Positions 17,600 to 26,654 of a stretch of 64,000 nucleotides of DNA are shown piece by piece. The position numbers and the translations under genes were made by a program. The stretch is taken from positions 3,782,001-3,846,000 of the forward strand of contig CBDDIR010000003.1 of assembly GCA_965229115.1 (NCBI GenBank), written 5' to 3'. Source of the DNA: UBA7672 sp965229115. Lineage in GTDB: Bacteria > Pseudomonadota > Alphaproteobacteria > Caulobacterales > Hyphomonadaceae. The number at the start of each line of letters is the position of its first letter. Positions within the stretch are counted from its first letter, which is position 1. The notes below the pieces were generated by a model that saw only the letters and a list, made by a program, of their open reading frames with translations, made no database searches and was not told the origin of the DNA.

Positions 17600-18592
17600 T
17601 TACAGCATAGCAGGGATGACGCGATCTGGCGGCTTGTGGCCGTCAGCGAAGGTCTTGATGTTGATGATCACCTTCTCGCCCATGTCGACGCGACCCTCGA
17701 GCGTAGCCGAGCTCATGTGGGGCAGCAGCACCACATTGCGCAGCGCCTTGAGACGCGGGTTCACGTTCGGCTCGTTCTCGAACACGTCGAGACCGGCGCC
17801 GGCAATCTCATTGCCTTCCAGCGCACGGATCAGCGCCGCCTCGTCGACGACTTCGCCGCGCGCCGTGTTCACCAGATACGAGTCCGGCTTCATCAACTTG
17901 ATGCGGCGCGCGCTCAGCAGGTGGAACGTCGCCGGCGTATGCGGGCAGTTCACCGACACGAAGTCCATGCGCGCCAGCATCTGGTCGAGGCTCTCCCAGT
18001 ACGTGGCCTCAAGCTCTTCGCTCACCTGCTGACGCACCGGCTTGCGGTTGTGATAGTGGATCTGCAGGCCGAACGCCTTGGCGCGGCGCGCAACCGCGGT
18101 GCCGATGCGGCCCATGCCGATGATGCCGAGACGCTTGCCGTAAATCCGGCGGCCCAGCATCCAGGTCGGCGACCATCCGGTGAACTGGCCCGACTGCATG
18201 GCGGCAACGCCATCCACGATGCGACGCGGCACGGAGAGGATCAGCGCCATCGTCATGTCGGCGGTGTCTTCGGTCAGAACGCCCGGCGTGTTGGTCACGG
18301 TGATGCCGCGCGAGACGCAGGCATGCACATCGATATTGTCCACGCCCACGCCGAACTGCGCGATCAGGCGAAGCCGGTCGCCTGCACGCGCCAGCGTGCG
18401 GCCATCGATCTTGTCGGTCACGGTCGGCACCAGCACGTCGCAGCGCGTGGCGGCGTCCGCCAGCTGCTCGATCGTCATCGGCGTATCCGTCGTGTTCAAC
18501 TCGACGTCGAACAGCTCGCTCATCCGCGTTTCGACCGGCTCGGGCAGCCGGCGTGTCACGATCACCTTCACCTTGGGGCGGGAGATAGGCAT
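17600..18592 (-). CDS. D-2-hydroxyacid dehydrogenase (glyoxylate/hydroxypyruvate reductase-like)
   Basis: A 330-residue NAD(P)H-dependent dehydrogenase of the D-isomer-specific family. The Rossmann motif is GIIGMGRIGTAVARRAKAF. The catalytic Arg lies in the QFGVGVDNID region to VNTARGEVVDE, with Glu in DVFENEP and His in LLPHMSSAT. The MPISRPK start at 18592 is preferred to an earlier ATG that would add 23 residues rich in charged and odd residues. Typical substrates are glyoxylate, hydroxypyruvate or D-lactate-like acids. It is divergent from the SH3b gene at 18836 across 243 bp. Confidence 0.92.
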   Translation of the reverse strand: MPISRPKVKVIVTRRLPEPVETRMSELFDVELNTTDTPMTIEQLADAATRCDVLVPTVTDKIDGRTLARAGDRLRLIAQFGVGVDNIDVHACVSRGITVTNTPGVLTEDTADMTMALILSVPRRIVDGVAAMQSGQFTGWSPTWMLGRRIYGKRLGIIGMGRIGTAVARRAKAFGLQIHYHNRKPVRQQVSEELEATYWESLDQMLARMDFVSVNCPHTPATFHLLSARRIKLMKPDSYLVNTARGEVVDEAALIRALEGNEIAGAGLDVFENEPNVNPRLKALRNVVLLPHMSSATLEGRVDMGEKVIINIKTFADGHKPPDRVIPAML

Positions 18593-18835
18593 GTGGCGGA
18601 GCGTTCCTTTTGTTCCAGGCGCGCGGGCTTCCCCGTCTCGCCATTTATCGCGGTGTAGCAAGGCGTTTGGTTGGGGCCAACCGGCTCGCGGCCCTCAGAC
18701 CGTGATTCCCTGCGACAGGATACCCGAATGGCGAACGCAGGATTCACCCAATTTATCGCGCGTGGTTAAGCGCGCTTTCACCACCCCGTGTTTTGGTCGG
18801 CCTTCTGCTTTCCATTGACGGGGAAATGCCGCGCC

Positions 18836-19402
18836 GTGAGCGAAAAACGCCTTCGCCTCATCACTTTTCTGGCTGTTGCGCAGATTTTCGGCGCCGCCGC
18901 GGCGCATGCCCAAACCCAGCTGACCCCCGGCAGTTTCAAGGCCTACGCCCCGGAGGCGATGGAGCCCCGGGTGAGCGATTTCTCGGGCAAACCCGTCCCC
19001 CGTTACGCCAGCTTGCGGCATGACACGGTCAACGGCCGGTCCGGCCCCAGCCTCGATTACCCCATCCGCTGGACATACGAACGCGCCGGCCTGCCGGTCG
19101 TTATCGTCCGCGAGAGCCAGGACTGGCGGAAAATCCGCGATCCGATGGGCGACGAGGTCTGGGTCAACAAATCCCAGCTTGCCGGCGAACGGACGACCAT
19201 GACGACTGACGCCGGTTCGATCTTCCGCGAAGCCAACCCGCGGTCAGCCCATATTGCCCGCTTCCAGGCCGGCGCGGTGCTCACCCTGGGCGATTGCGCG
19301 GGCTCCTGGTGCAAGGTCGAGGCGGAGGGCCACAAGGGCTATGTCCGCCGCGCCCAGCTCTGGGGCATCGACCCGCTGACCGCCGCTCCCGGAATCCACT
19401 AG
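18836..19402 (+). CDS. Exported SH3b-domain protein
   Basis: A 188-residue protein starting at GTG 18836, with a signal peptide ending AAAAHAQ. Two SH3b-like units follow: RYASLRHDTVNGRSGPSLDYPIRWTY ... WRKIRDPMGDEVWVNKSQL and then MTTDAGSIFREANPRSAHIARFQAGAVLTLGDCAGSWCKVE ... GYVRRAQLWGI. The pattern matches the bacterial SH3 proteins of alphaproteobacteria that are thought to act in the periplasm. An in-frame upstream GTG (18788) is possible but would spoil the signal peptide. It is just upstream of fabA on the same strand. Confidence 0.85.
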   Translation: MSEKRLRLITFLAVAQIFGAAAAHAQTQLTPGSFKAYAPEAMEPRVSDFSGKPVPRYASLRHDTVNGRSGPSLDYPIRWTYERAGLPVVIVRESQDWRKIRDPMGDEVWVNKSQLAGERTTMTTDAGSIFREANPRSAHIARFQAGAVLTLGDCAGSWCKVEAEGHKGYVRRAQLWGIDPLTAAPGIH

Positions 19403-19487
19403 GATTTTGCTGCACCTGCGGTGGTTAAGCTGCGCTTGAGCCCCCTATGCCCCCGTGTTAACCGGCCCACACCTTTCGGAGTGGCCG

Positions 19488-20021
19488 ATGCCCCAATCCC
19501 CCCACGACTTCCACAAGCCGCAGTCCTCATACAGCTATGAGGACCTGCTCAAGAGCGGCCGGGGGGAGCTTTTCGGACCGGGCAACGCCCAGCTGCCGAC
19601 CCCGCCCATGCTGATGCTGGACCGGATCAAGGAAATCACGCTCGACGGCGGTGCAGCAAAACGCGGCCATATCGTTGCGGAACTCGATATCCATCCCGAT
19701 CTCTGGTTCTTCAAATGCCACTTCCCGGGGGATCCCGTGATGCCGGGCTGCCTGGGTCTTGATGCAATGTGGCAGCTGGTCGGCTTCTGGCTCGGCTGGT
19801 CCGGTTCGCCCGGCAGGGGCCGCGCGCTGGGCGTCGGCGAGTGCAAGTTCACCGGCCAGGTCACGCCGGACAAGAAGCTGGTGCGCTACGAGATCGAGAT
19901 CCGCCGCGCGATTCGCTCGCACCTGACGATGGGCATCGCTAACGGGACTGTGTTCCTGGATGGCGAAAAGATTTACGAGGCCAAGGACATGAAAGTTGGC
20001 TTGATCGCGCCTGCCGCGTAA
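19488..20021 (+). CDS. fabA: 3-hydroxydecanoyl-ACP dehydratase/isomerase FabA
   Basis: A 177-residue protein, close to the 172 residues of the E. coli enzyme. It dehydrates 3-hydroxydecanoyl-ACP and isomerises the trans-2 product to cis-3, the branch point to unsaturated fatty acids. The catalytic His is in CHFPGDPVMPGCLGLD (His78) and the Asp follows (Asp92), as in FabA rather than FabZ. The start at 19488 has GGAG 7 bases upstream; a farther in-frame start gives an unlikely extension. It is followed 63 bp later by fabB. Confidence 0.96.
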   Translation: MPQSPHDFHKPQSSYSYEDLLKSGRGELFGPGNAQLPTPPMLMLDRIKEITLDGGAAKRGHIVAELDIHPDLWFFKCHFPGDPVMPGCLGLDAMWQLVGFWLGWSGSPGRGRALGVGECKFTGQVTPDKKLVRYEIEIRRAIRSHLTMGIANGTVFLDGEKIYEAKDMKVGLIAPAA

Positions 20022-20084
20022 AACCTGAACCGCTAGATACCGCCAGGCGGCGCCGCCGCCTGGTCCAAGATGGAGCTGGAACAC

Positions 20085-21326
20085 ATGGCCGCTAACGGCC
20101 CGGATATTCGCCGCGTTGTCGTCACCGGAATGGGGATCGTCTCCTCCATTGGCGACACGATCCGCGAAGTCTCTGACAGCCTGAAAATCGGCAGGTCCGG
20201 CATCACGTTCAGCCAGGACTACGCCGACAAGGGCTTCAAGTCCCAGGTCTATGGCAAGCCGAACGCAAATCCGGCCGACCATGTCGACAAGCGCGCGATG
20301 CGCTTCATGGGCGACGGCGCCGGCTGGTGCCACATGGCGATGACGCAGGCGATCGCAGACGCCGGCCTCGAGCAGAGCCACATCACCAACCCGCGCACCG
20401 GCCTCATCGTCGGCACCGGCGGCCCGTCCACCCGCGCGATCGTCGAAGCCGCGGACTCGACCCGCGAAAAAGGCTCGCCCCGCCGCGTCGGCCCGTTCGC
20501 CGTTCCCAAGGCCATGTCGTCGACCGCCTCGGCGACGCTCTCGACGCTCTTCAAGATTCTCGGCGTGAACTATTCGATCTCGTCGGCCTGCACGACCTCG
20601 CTGCACTGCGTGGGCGCTGCTACCGAACAGATCCAGTGGGGCAAGCAGGACGTGATGTTCGCCGGCGGCGGCGAAGAACTCGACTGGACGCTCTCGGCCC
20701 TGTTCGACGGGTTAGGCGCCATGTCGTCCAAGTACAACGCCGAACCGCACCGCGCCTCGCGCGCCTTCGATGCTGACCGCGACGGCTTCGTCATCGCCGG
20801 CGGCGCAGGCATGCTGGTGCTGGAAGAATACGAACACGCCAAGCGCCGCGGCGCGACGATCTACGGCGAAGTGGTCGGCTATGGCGCGACCTCCGATGGC
20901 CACGACATGGTCGCCCCGTCGGGCGAAGGCGCTGCCCGCGCCATGCAACTCGCCATGGCGCAAGCCGGCGGCGCACCCGACTACCTCAACCCGCACGCCA
21001 CCTCGACGCCGGTCGGCGACGTGAAAGAGCTGGAAGCCGTCCGCGCCGTGTTCGGCCAGGAAGCCTCCGACCAGCCGATGATCTCCTCCACCAAGTCGAT
21101 GACCGGCCACTCGCTCGGCGGCGCCGGCGTGCAGGAGCTGATCTACTCGCTGATCATGATGAAGGAGAAATTCGTCGCTCCTTCCATCAACATCGACAAG
21201 CTGGATCCGCTTGCCTACGGCGTGAACATCATCCGTGAAGCCCGCGAAGCGGTCATCAAGATGGTGATGTCCAACTCCTTCGGCTTCGGCGGCACCAACG
21301 GTTCGGTGATGGTCGCGAAGGTCTAG
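20085..21326 (+). CDS. fabB: Beta-ketoacyl-ACP synthase I FabB
   Basis: A 413-residue condensing enzyme that elongates acyl-ACP, including the cis-3-decenoyl-ACP made by FabA. The active-site triad is visible: Cys169 in SSACTTSLH, His in NPHATSTPVGD and His in MTGHSLGGAG. The GFGFGGTNGSVM C-terminal loop is also typical. I prefer ATG 20085 to the ATG at 20070 because GGAG sits 10 bases before it and MAANGPDIRRVVVTGMG is the natural N-terminus. With fabA upstream it forms the classical fabA-fabB unit. Confidence 0.95.
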   Translation: MAANGPDIRRVVVTGMGIVSSIGDTIREVSDSLKIGRSGITFSQDYADKGFKSQVYGKPNANPADHVDKRAMRFMGDGAGWCHMAMTQAIADAGLEQSHITNPRTGLIVGTGGPSTRAIVEAADSTREKGSPRRVGPFAVPKAMSSTASATLSTLFKILGVNYSISSACTTSLHCVGAATEQIQWGKQDVMFAGGGEELDWTLSALFDGLGAMSSKYNAEPHRASRAFDADRDGFVIAGGAGMLVLEEYEHAKRRGATIYGEVVGYGATSDGHDMVAPSGEGAARAMQLAMAQAGGAPDYLNPHATSTPVGDVKELEAVRAVFGQEASDQPMISSTKSMTGHSLGGAGVQELIYSLIMMKEKFVAPSINIDKLDPLAYGVNIIREAREAVIKMVMSNSFGFGGTNGSVMVAKV

Positions 21327-21372
21327 GCGACCTCCGCACGAAACCGCGCGCTACGATCTGCGTTGAAACATC

Positions 21373-21609
21373 ATGGCGACACGTCCGACGTACACCATGC
21401 CCGCCGATGTCCGCGCCGCTCTAAAAGCCGGCAAGGTCGAAGCTGACTACAAGGCGCGACCGCATTATCAGCGTAACGACTATGTCGGCTGGATCGCTCG
21501 CTCCAAGCTGGACGCCACGCGTGACAAGCGCATCAAGCAGATGGTTGCCGAGCTAAAAAAGGGCGGCGTCTATATGGGCATGAAGCACGCGCCCAGCGCC
21601 AAAGGCTGA
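21373..21609 (+). CDS. YdeI/OmpD-associated (OmdA) domain protein
   Basis: A 78-residue protein with the YdeI/OmdA signature: PADVRAALKAG near the N-terminus and the conserved YVGWIARSKLDATRDKRIKQMVAELKKG. E. coli YdeI is linked to polymyxin resistance, but the small soluble versions like this one have no known activity. It is 46 bp after fabB and on the same strand; cotranscription is possible, though no functional link to fatty-acid synthesis is known. Confidence 0.85.
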   Translation: MATRPTYTMPADVRAALKAGKVEADYKARPHYQRNDYVGWIARSKLDATRDKRIKQMVAELKKGGVYMGMKHAPSAKG

Positions 21610-21625
21610 GCGCGCGCCACCAAGC

Positions 21626-22060
21626 CTAGCTCCGCTTCTGCGCTTCCATCTGCGCCATCTGTCCGCGCTCGATCTCGGCAGCTTCAGGACCGAAATCCTC
21701 CGGCGTCCACACCGGACGAATCTCGACGAACTCGCCTGCCGGACACGGCGCCTGACGCGCCCAGCCCACCGCTTCCTCAAGCGAGGCGCACTCGATGATC
21801 CAGTAGCCGCCCAGCACTTCCTTGGTCTCGGTGAACGGCCCATCCACCACGAGTGTCTTGCCGCCGCCCTGATACTTCACCCGCGCGCCATGACGCGTCG
21901 GCTTCAACCCTTCCCCGCCCAGCATGACGCCTGCGTCCACCAGGCGTTGGTTGAACGCCATCATGTCTTGAAGAAGCTTCTGCCCCTCCGGGCCTTCCGG
22001 CACTGGCGATTTCTCGGTCTCGGCATCAGGGCCGGGATACATCAGCATGACAAAGCGCAT
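21626..22060 (-). CDS. YciI-like (DGPF-domain) protein
   Basis: A 144-residue protein that starts MRFVMLMYPGPDAE and contains VDGPFTETKEVLGGYWIIECASLEEAVGWA, the hallmark of the DGPF/YCII-related domain. These ferredoxin-like folds are often found next to sigma factors or monooxygenases; neither is nearby here. The start at 22060 has GGAGAAA 5 bases before it, while the longer alternative adds 20 residues with no family match. Function unknown. Confidence 0.87.
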   Translation of the reverse strand: MRFVMLMYPGPDAETEKSPVPEGPEGQKLLQDMMAFNQRLVDAGVMLGGEGLKPTRHGARVKYQGGGKTLVVDGPFTETKEVLGGYWIIECASLEEAVGWARQAPCPAGEFVEIRPVWTPEDFGPEAAEIERGQMAQMEAQKRS

Positions 22061-22162
22061 CGGTTTCTCCTTGTTCCGCCCAGAGGACGGAGCAGCGAAA
22101 CCCGATCCTACATTTTTCACGCAGGATTTTTGAAGCGTCTCACAGCGTTGTCAGGCGTAACC

Positions 22163-22711
22163 TCAATTACCGAACGTCCCGCCGGAATTCTGCTCGATCG
22201 GCGGCGCCGCGACCCCCGCCGGCGGGATGAACTTCACATTTGTCCGGAACGCCGCCTTGCCATCCGGCAGTACATCCATGTCGGTCGTGTTGATGAACAC
22301 GCCCATCGGCGCGAGCGAGTGGAAGCTGTCGCCCTCGACTCCGAACGCATAGCAGACCGCCACCACATTCACGCGCCCGCTCTTGGCGCCCTTGGCCAGC
22401 GCCTCGTCCAGCCCTTCAAGTGCGGCGCGATTGAGGATCTCGAAAATGTACTCGCTCGACAGGTTCTCTCCGGACGCGCCTGTCTGGAAAGCATTGGTCA
22501 TCAGCACCACCTGCTGGCCCGCCTCCGTCTGGAACATCACGTCGACCTGCGCGCGAACCGAAATGCCGTTCTCCGACGGCGCATCCCACGGCACATCCCG
22601 GAACACCTGCGCGCTTGCGGCCGGCGTCGCAGCCAGCAGGAGAACGCCGGACGCAAGACCAGCGGCAAACGCCCGCGCGGGTATCCGCGACGTATATGAC
22701 TTCGACGACAT
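22163..22711 (-). CDS. Exported hypothetical protein
   Basis: A 182-residue protein with a signal peptide (LLLAATPAASA) and no family that I recognise. The mature part has ENGISVRAQVDVMFQTEAGQQVVLMTNAFQTG and later GRVNVVAVCYAFGVEGDSFHSLAPMGVFINTT, which look like beta-rich segments. One cysteine is present (VVAVCYAF). The start at 22711 has GGAG 8 bases upstream and gives a proper signal peptide; a farther in-frame start is rejected. It is downstream of the TPR gene on the same strand, across 114 bp. Confidence 0.7.
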   Translation of the reverse strand: MSSKSYTSRIPARAFAAGLASGVLLLAATPAASAQVFRDVPWDAPSENGISVRAQVDVMFQTEAGQQVVLMTNAFQTGASGENLSSEYIFEILNRAALEGLDEALAKGAKSGRVNVVAVCYAFGVEGDSFHSLAPMGVFINTTDMDVLPDGKAAFRTNVKFIPPAGVAAPPIEQNSGGTFGN

Positions 22712-22825
22712 GGATTGATCTCCGGCGACCGTTCCCACCTGCAGGCCAACCTTTTCGCCGCGCCGTCGCAAAATCATGCCGCGTGGCCTGCGATTTCGTC
22801 GCAAATTGTCGTGGAAGCCGCCCGC

Positions 22826-23833
22826 TCAGAAATTCGGTAGGGCGACACGCTTGAGATCGCGCCGGATCTGCATCCGCGCATGCACCGCCGTCCCATAACT
22901 GACCGCCGCATAGATAAACGCCACGCCCAGCCCGACCGAGAACAGGATCGCAGGCGACCTTCCCGCCTCCATCCGCGCAAGATCGTAGATAACCGCCAAC
23001 GCCCACATCACGCCGATCACCCCGATCAGCACCGGCACAATCACCAGCCCCCGCCGATCCATCTCCACGATCCAGTCCACACCCGACAGGAACGGCCGCA
23101 GCGCGCCATGCTTCCGCGCGCGGGCCCGCGTCATCAGCCGCATGATGCTCTTGTCGCCCGGCGCCAACCGCAACGCCTCCAGCGCCAGCTCGTACGCATC
23201 CAGCGGCTGCTTGCGCGCCAGCGCACACTCCGCAAGAATCTGGAATGAGTTCGGCATAGTCGGATCAAGCTGCATCGCGCGTTGCGCCAGCTCAGCCGCA
23301 GCATCGTAGTTCCACTCACGCAGCCGCAGATGCGCAACATTGATCAGCTCATACGGACTGCTCGCAAAGCGCTCGGCATCGTCAATCAGGTCACGCGCCG
23401 CCGCGAAATGATTGAGCCGCTTCAGGCCCTTCGCCTTGCGATACTCCTCCGAGTTGAAGCGAGCGATCGCCAGACTGAACAACGCATCGGAATCATCCGG
23501 GCTATCGCTCGCAATGTCTTCCGCCAGCCTCAGCTGCTCTTCGCGCGACGCCTTGTCCTTGCCCGCCTTCTGCAGCGCGTAAGCCAATGTCGAGCGCACC
23601 AGCAGATCGTCAGGCTCCACCGCCGAAGCAGCACGCGCCATCTCCAGCGCTTCCTGCTTCTGCGCCTTGCCCTCCTCCTCCAGCCTGCATCGCGCCAGCA
23701 AGGCCAGCGCCCGCGCATCATTCGGATTGGATGTCAGCATCGTCCGCAGACGCGTCTCCGCGCCGCGTATATTCCCCGCACGCATCAGCGCGATCGCTGC
23801 TTGCTCGCTGGCGGCCCGCTCGAAGCCGTCCAT
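22826..23833 (-). CDS. TPR-repeat membrane protein paired with an AAA+ ATPase
   Basis: A 335-residue protein. Residues about 5-235 are tetratricopeptide repeats (for example MRAGNIRGAETRLRTMLTSN, NDARALALLARCRLEEEG, EYRKAKGLKRLNHFAAARDL, NYDAAAELAQRAMQLDPTMP). Two membrane helices follow (about 263-285 and 295-315), and the C-terminus is short and basic. TPRs bind partner proteins, so this is most likely a membrane docking platform. The gene begins 9 bp after the end of the AAA+ gene and must be cotranscribed with it, so the two probably form one complex. Confidence 0.85.
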   Translation of the reverse strand: MDGFERAASEQAAIALMRAGNIRGAETRLRTMLTSNPNDARALALLARCRLEEEGKAQKQEALEMARAASAVEPDDLLVRSTLAYALQKAGKDKASREEQLRLAEDIASDSPDDSDALFSLAIARFNSEEYRKAKGLKRLNHFAAARDLIDDAERFASSPYELINVAHLRLREWNYDAAAELAQRAMQLDPTMPNSFQILAECALARKQPLDAYELALEALRLAPGDKSIMRLMTRARARKHGALRPFLSGVDWIVEMDRRGLVIVPVLIGVIGVMWALAVIYDLARMEAGRSPAILFSVGLGVAFIYAAVSYGTAVHARMQIRRDLKRVALPNF

Positions 23834-23842
23834 CGTCGCCGC

Positions 23843-25168
23843 CTATTTCGAATGCTTGTCGAGGAAAGCCGTCACGTCGTCATACAACCCGCCCTCATTC
23901 GAATACTTCGCATAGTTGCGAGCCTGCGAAAGCCATTCGAGCGTCGTCGGCTTGCGCGAGCGCGCAGCCTCCGTCAGGTGCTTCTGCTTGATCGGCGCAA
24001 TCTCTCCGCTGTCGAGGCTTTCCTCGATGGCAAAGTCGCACGCCTCCTCGATCAGCCCGACGAGATCAGCGCCCGAAAAGCCGGACGTCGCCTCAGCAAT
24101 CGGCGCAAGGTTCACCGTCTCCTGCGGACGATCCTTCATCGCCATGCCGAGAATGGCGAGGCGTGCTTCCTTGTCTGGCGGCGGAATGAAGATCACGCGA
24201 TCAAACCGCCCCGGCCTGCGGAACGCTGTATCGATCGCCCACGGCACGTTGGTGGCGGCGAGAACGAGAATGCCATCATTGCTGGCGTTCACCCCGTCCA
24301 TCTCATTGAGGAAGGTCGACACCAGACTCGCGCCATGATCGGCATGGCCGAACCGTCGCCGCGCCGCCAGCGCCTCGATCTCGTCGAAGAACAACACAGC
24401 CGGCTTCTCGCCACGCGCATTCTCGAACGCATTCGCCAGCCGCTTCTCCGACTGGCCGATATACATATCCAGCACTTCGGCGATCTCGATCGAGATGAAG
24501 CTCGCGCCCACCTCACCCGCCGTCGCCCGCGCGATCATCGTCTTGCCGCAACCGGGAGGACCATACAGCAGCACGCCGCCGCCAGCCTTGCGCTTGAACT
24601 TCGAGAACAGCGAAGGATTGCGGAAGGGCTGGATGATCTTGCGCGAAATATCTTTCTTCACTTCATCCAGGCCGCCCACATCAGCAAACGTCTTCGCCTC
24701 GCGCCCCGTCCGATTGACCGGCGCATCGCCATCATCCTGCACCGGCGCCGCGCGCCCGCCCCGCAGGTTGAACACATTGTTCGTCGACGCCGCCTGCTTC
24801 GGCGCCAGCGCCGCATCCAGATGCTCATCGCGCAGCGACGGGTCGCCCGCCACGCCGGCGCTGTAAGCCTCCGCCGCTTCTCCCGTGCGACCATCGTCCA
24901 GCAGGATACGGGCGCGCGCGACGCACAGCTTGGGCGCATCACCCATCACCCAGCGCAGGGCCGCCTGCGGCGCGCCGCCATCATCCAGGAACTCGGACGC
25001 CATCACGCGGGCGTCGACGTCATACTGGGCGGGTTCCACGGTTGCGAGCCACCGGGCAGCCTCCTCCGGCTCCACCGACTCCTCTGCCGCCCGGATAACC
25101 GCCCGCAGCAGACCGCTTTTTCCGGGCGCCAGGCTGGCCGCTTCGATCAGATCGCCGAGTTCGCTCAA
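23843..25168 (-). CDS. AAA+ ATPase (CDC48/FtsH-like single module)
   Basis: A 441-residue protein. Residues 1-155 are helical, with TPR-like spacing (ALRWVMGDAPKLCVARARILLDDGRTGEAAEAYSAG). From about 160 comes an AAA+ module: FADVGGLDEVKKDI, Walker A YGPPGCGKT (202-210), Walker B VLFFDEIEA (258-266), sensor 1 in LAATNVPW (Asn307) and arginine finger region FRRPGRFDR (317-324). Such ATPases remodel or unfold proteins; there is no protease domain. The TTG start at 25168 is preceded by GGGTGGGAAG. It heads a two-gene unit with a TPR membrane protein and is divergent from fabI. Confidence 0.9.
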   Translation of the reverse strand: MSELGDLIEAASLAPGKSGLLRAVIRAAEESVEPEEAARWLATVEPAQYDVDARVMASEFLDDGGAPQAALRWVMGDAPKLCVARARILLDDGRTGEAAEAYSAGVAGDPSLRDEHLDAALAPKQAASTNNVFNLRGGRAAPVQDDGDAPVNRTGREAKTFADVGGLDEVKKDISRKIIQPFRNPSLFSKFKRKAGGGVLLYGPPGCGKTMIARATAGEVGASFISIEIAEVLDMYIGQSEKRLANAFENARGEKPAVLFFDEIEALAARRRFGHADHGASLVSTFLNEMDGVNASNDGILVLAATNVPWAIDTAFRRPGRFDRVIFIPPPDKEARLAILGMAMKDRPQETVNLAPIAEATSGFSGADLVGLIEEACDFAIEESLDSGEIAPIKQKHLTEAARSRKPTTLEWLSQARNYAKYSNEGGLYDDVTAFLDKHSK

Positions 25169-25281
25169 CTTCCCACCCTTTTGTATGCCAGACTGATCTT
25201 AGGCGGCCCCGTCGCAGGGGCAATGCTTGACTGGTCCTGCGCACACCCCTACCCCGCGAACATCATAGAAGGAGCGCCCAC

Positions 25282-26100
25282 ATGGCCGACTGGACCTTCC
25301 CGCAAGGCGACCTGATGAAGGGCAAGCGCGGGCTCATCATGGGCGTCGCGAACGACAAGTCGATCGCCTGGGGCATCGCCCAGCAGCTGGCGGCCCAGGG
25401 CGCCGAAATGGCCTTCACCTATCAGGGCGAAGTTCTGGAGCGCCGCGTGCGCCCGCTGGTCGAAAGCATCGGCATGAGCACGATGATCTCGGCCGACGTG
25501 ACCAACGACGCCGAAATGGACTCAGCCTTCGCCCAGCTGAAGGAAAAATACGGCACGATCGACTTCATGGTCCACGCCATCGCGTTCGCCGGCAAGGAAG
25601 AGCTGCAGGGCTCCTTCGTCGCCAACACCACCCGCGAGGGCTTCCGCCGCGCGATGGATATCTCGGTGTTCTCATTCGTCGACGCCTCGCGCCGCGCCTC
25701 GGAAATCATGAACCCGGGCGGCTCGATCGTCTCGATGACCTATCTCGGCGCAGAGCGCGTCGTCCCGTCCTACAACGTGATGGGCGTCGCCAAGGCCGGC
25801 CTCGAAGCTGCCACGCGCTACGCTGCGCGCGACCTCGGCACCAAGGGCATCCGCGTGAATGCGATTTCGGCTGGCCCAATGCGCACGCTGGCAATGGCTG
25901 GCATCAAAGGCGGCAAGACGCTGATGAGCACCGGCCGCGACTGGTCGCTTCTGAAGGAGGACACCTCGATGGAGGGCGTCGCCGGTTGCGCGCTGTATCT
26001 GCTCTCGCCGCTCGGCCGCTCGATCACCGGCGAAGTCATCCACGTCGACGCAGGCTTCCACATCGTGGGCGTGCCCGACATTCAGGAAGGCGGCGCTTAA
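25282..26100 (+). CDS. fabI: Enoyl-ACP reductase (NADH), FabI
   Basis: A 272-residue SDR-type enoyl-ACP reductase that completes each fatty-acid elongation cycle. It has the FabI cofactor pattern GVANDKSIAWGIA and the YX6K active site (Tyr164-Lys171 in SYNVMGVAK), with YLGAERVVPSYN upstream. Triclosan-type inhibitors target this class. GGAG precedes the ATG at 25282. In many relatives fabI follows fabA-fabB directly; here five other genes, three of them on the opposite strand in between, separate it from fabB. Confidence 0.96.
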   Translation: MADWTFPQGDLMKGKRGLIMGVANDKSIAWGIAQQLAAQGAEMAFTYQGEVLERRVRPLVESIGMSTMISADVTNDAEMDSAFAQLKEKYGTIDFMVHAIAFAGKEELQGSFVANTTREGFRRAMDISVFSFVDASRRASEIMNPGGSIVSMTYLGAERVVPSYNVMGVAKAGLEAATRYAARDLGTKGIRVNAISAGPMRTLAMAGIKGGKTLMSTGRDWSLLKEDTSMEGVAGCALYLLSPLGRSITGEVIHVDAGFHIVGVPDIQEGGA

Positions 26101-26180
26101 GCGCGCCTCAGGCAGTAAGCGGCGCGTAAGCGCCTGCCGAGAAAAGAGTAGAGTTGGGGCCTGGCGCCCCACTCATTCGA

Positions 26181-26420
26181 TTACTGGGAATCTGCGAGCG
26201 TGTAGGATGCGAGCGTGCCCTCATGGGCCGTCGTCATCGCCTGGCTTGCGGCTTTCATCACCCAGCCATCGGGCGCCGTAAGCGCCATCATCACGCCCAT
26301 CGCAAGCGCGACCATCCCCGTCGTCCCCAGTGCGACAATCATCAGGTTGCGCAATCCGTCACGCTTCTGGGCATCACGATCCAGAACGTTGTCGTTATGC
26401 GCTGTCTGCTGATGGCTCAT
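26181..26420 (-). CDS. Small single-pass membrane protein
   Basis: A 79-residue protein: a polar N-terminus (MSHQQTAHNDNVLDRDAQKRDGLRN), one hydrophobic helix (LMIVALGTTGMVALAMGVMMAL), then about 30 residues ending ASYTLADSQ. No family is recognised. GGAGAAAAGA lies just before the ATG at 26420, which is preferred to an earlier in-frame start. A similarly built small protein is encoded 234 bp upstream (26655-26918). Confidence 0.7.
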   Translation of the reverse strand: MSHQQTAHNDNVLDRDAQKRDGLRNLMIVALGTTGMVALAMGVMMALTAPDGWVMKAASQAMTTAHEGTLASYTLADSQ

Positions 26421-26617
26421 TCTTTTCTCCTCACCTTCGACCGGCATTTCGCCGTGCCGAGCTACGCCCGAAAGCGTCTGTACGATGTGAGCGGCTGACC
26501 GCATGGCTCACGTCGAATTTCAGTCACGAGCTTTGCGTGCCCGCGCAGGGAGGAGACTCGTTGGGGAGGGAGGCCGTTTTGACGTTTACGTCTTCAGGCT
26601 CTGTAGGTGTAATCTAA

Positions 26618-26633
26618 CTCGCGCAAACGCGAG
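26618..26633 (-). terminator. Hairpin after the 87-residue membrane-protein gene
   Basis: A 6-bp perfect stem, CTCGCG with CGCGAG, and CAAA loop lie 22 bases past the stop at 26655. On the minus strand TTAGATT follows, a weak U-tract, so termination is likely but not strong. Confidence 0.45.
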
Positions 26634-26654
26634 CGGCAATCACCGCTCTGCGAT

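Noticed and set aside
23282..25315. 677-codon plus-strand open frame over the AAA/TPR genes
   Set aside because: The minus-strand proteins are clear (Walker motifs, TPRs). The plus-strand translation is Arg/His-rich with no domain.
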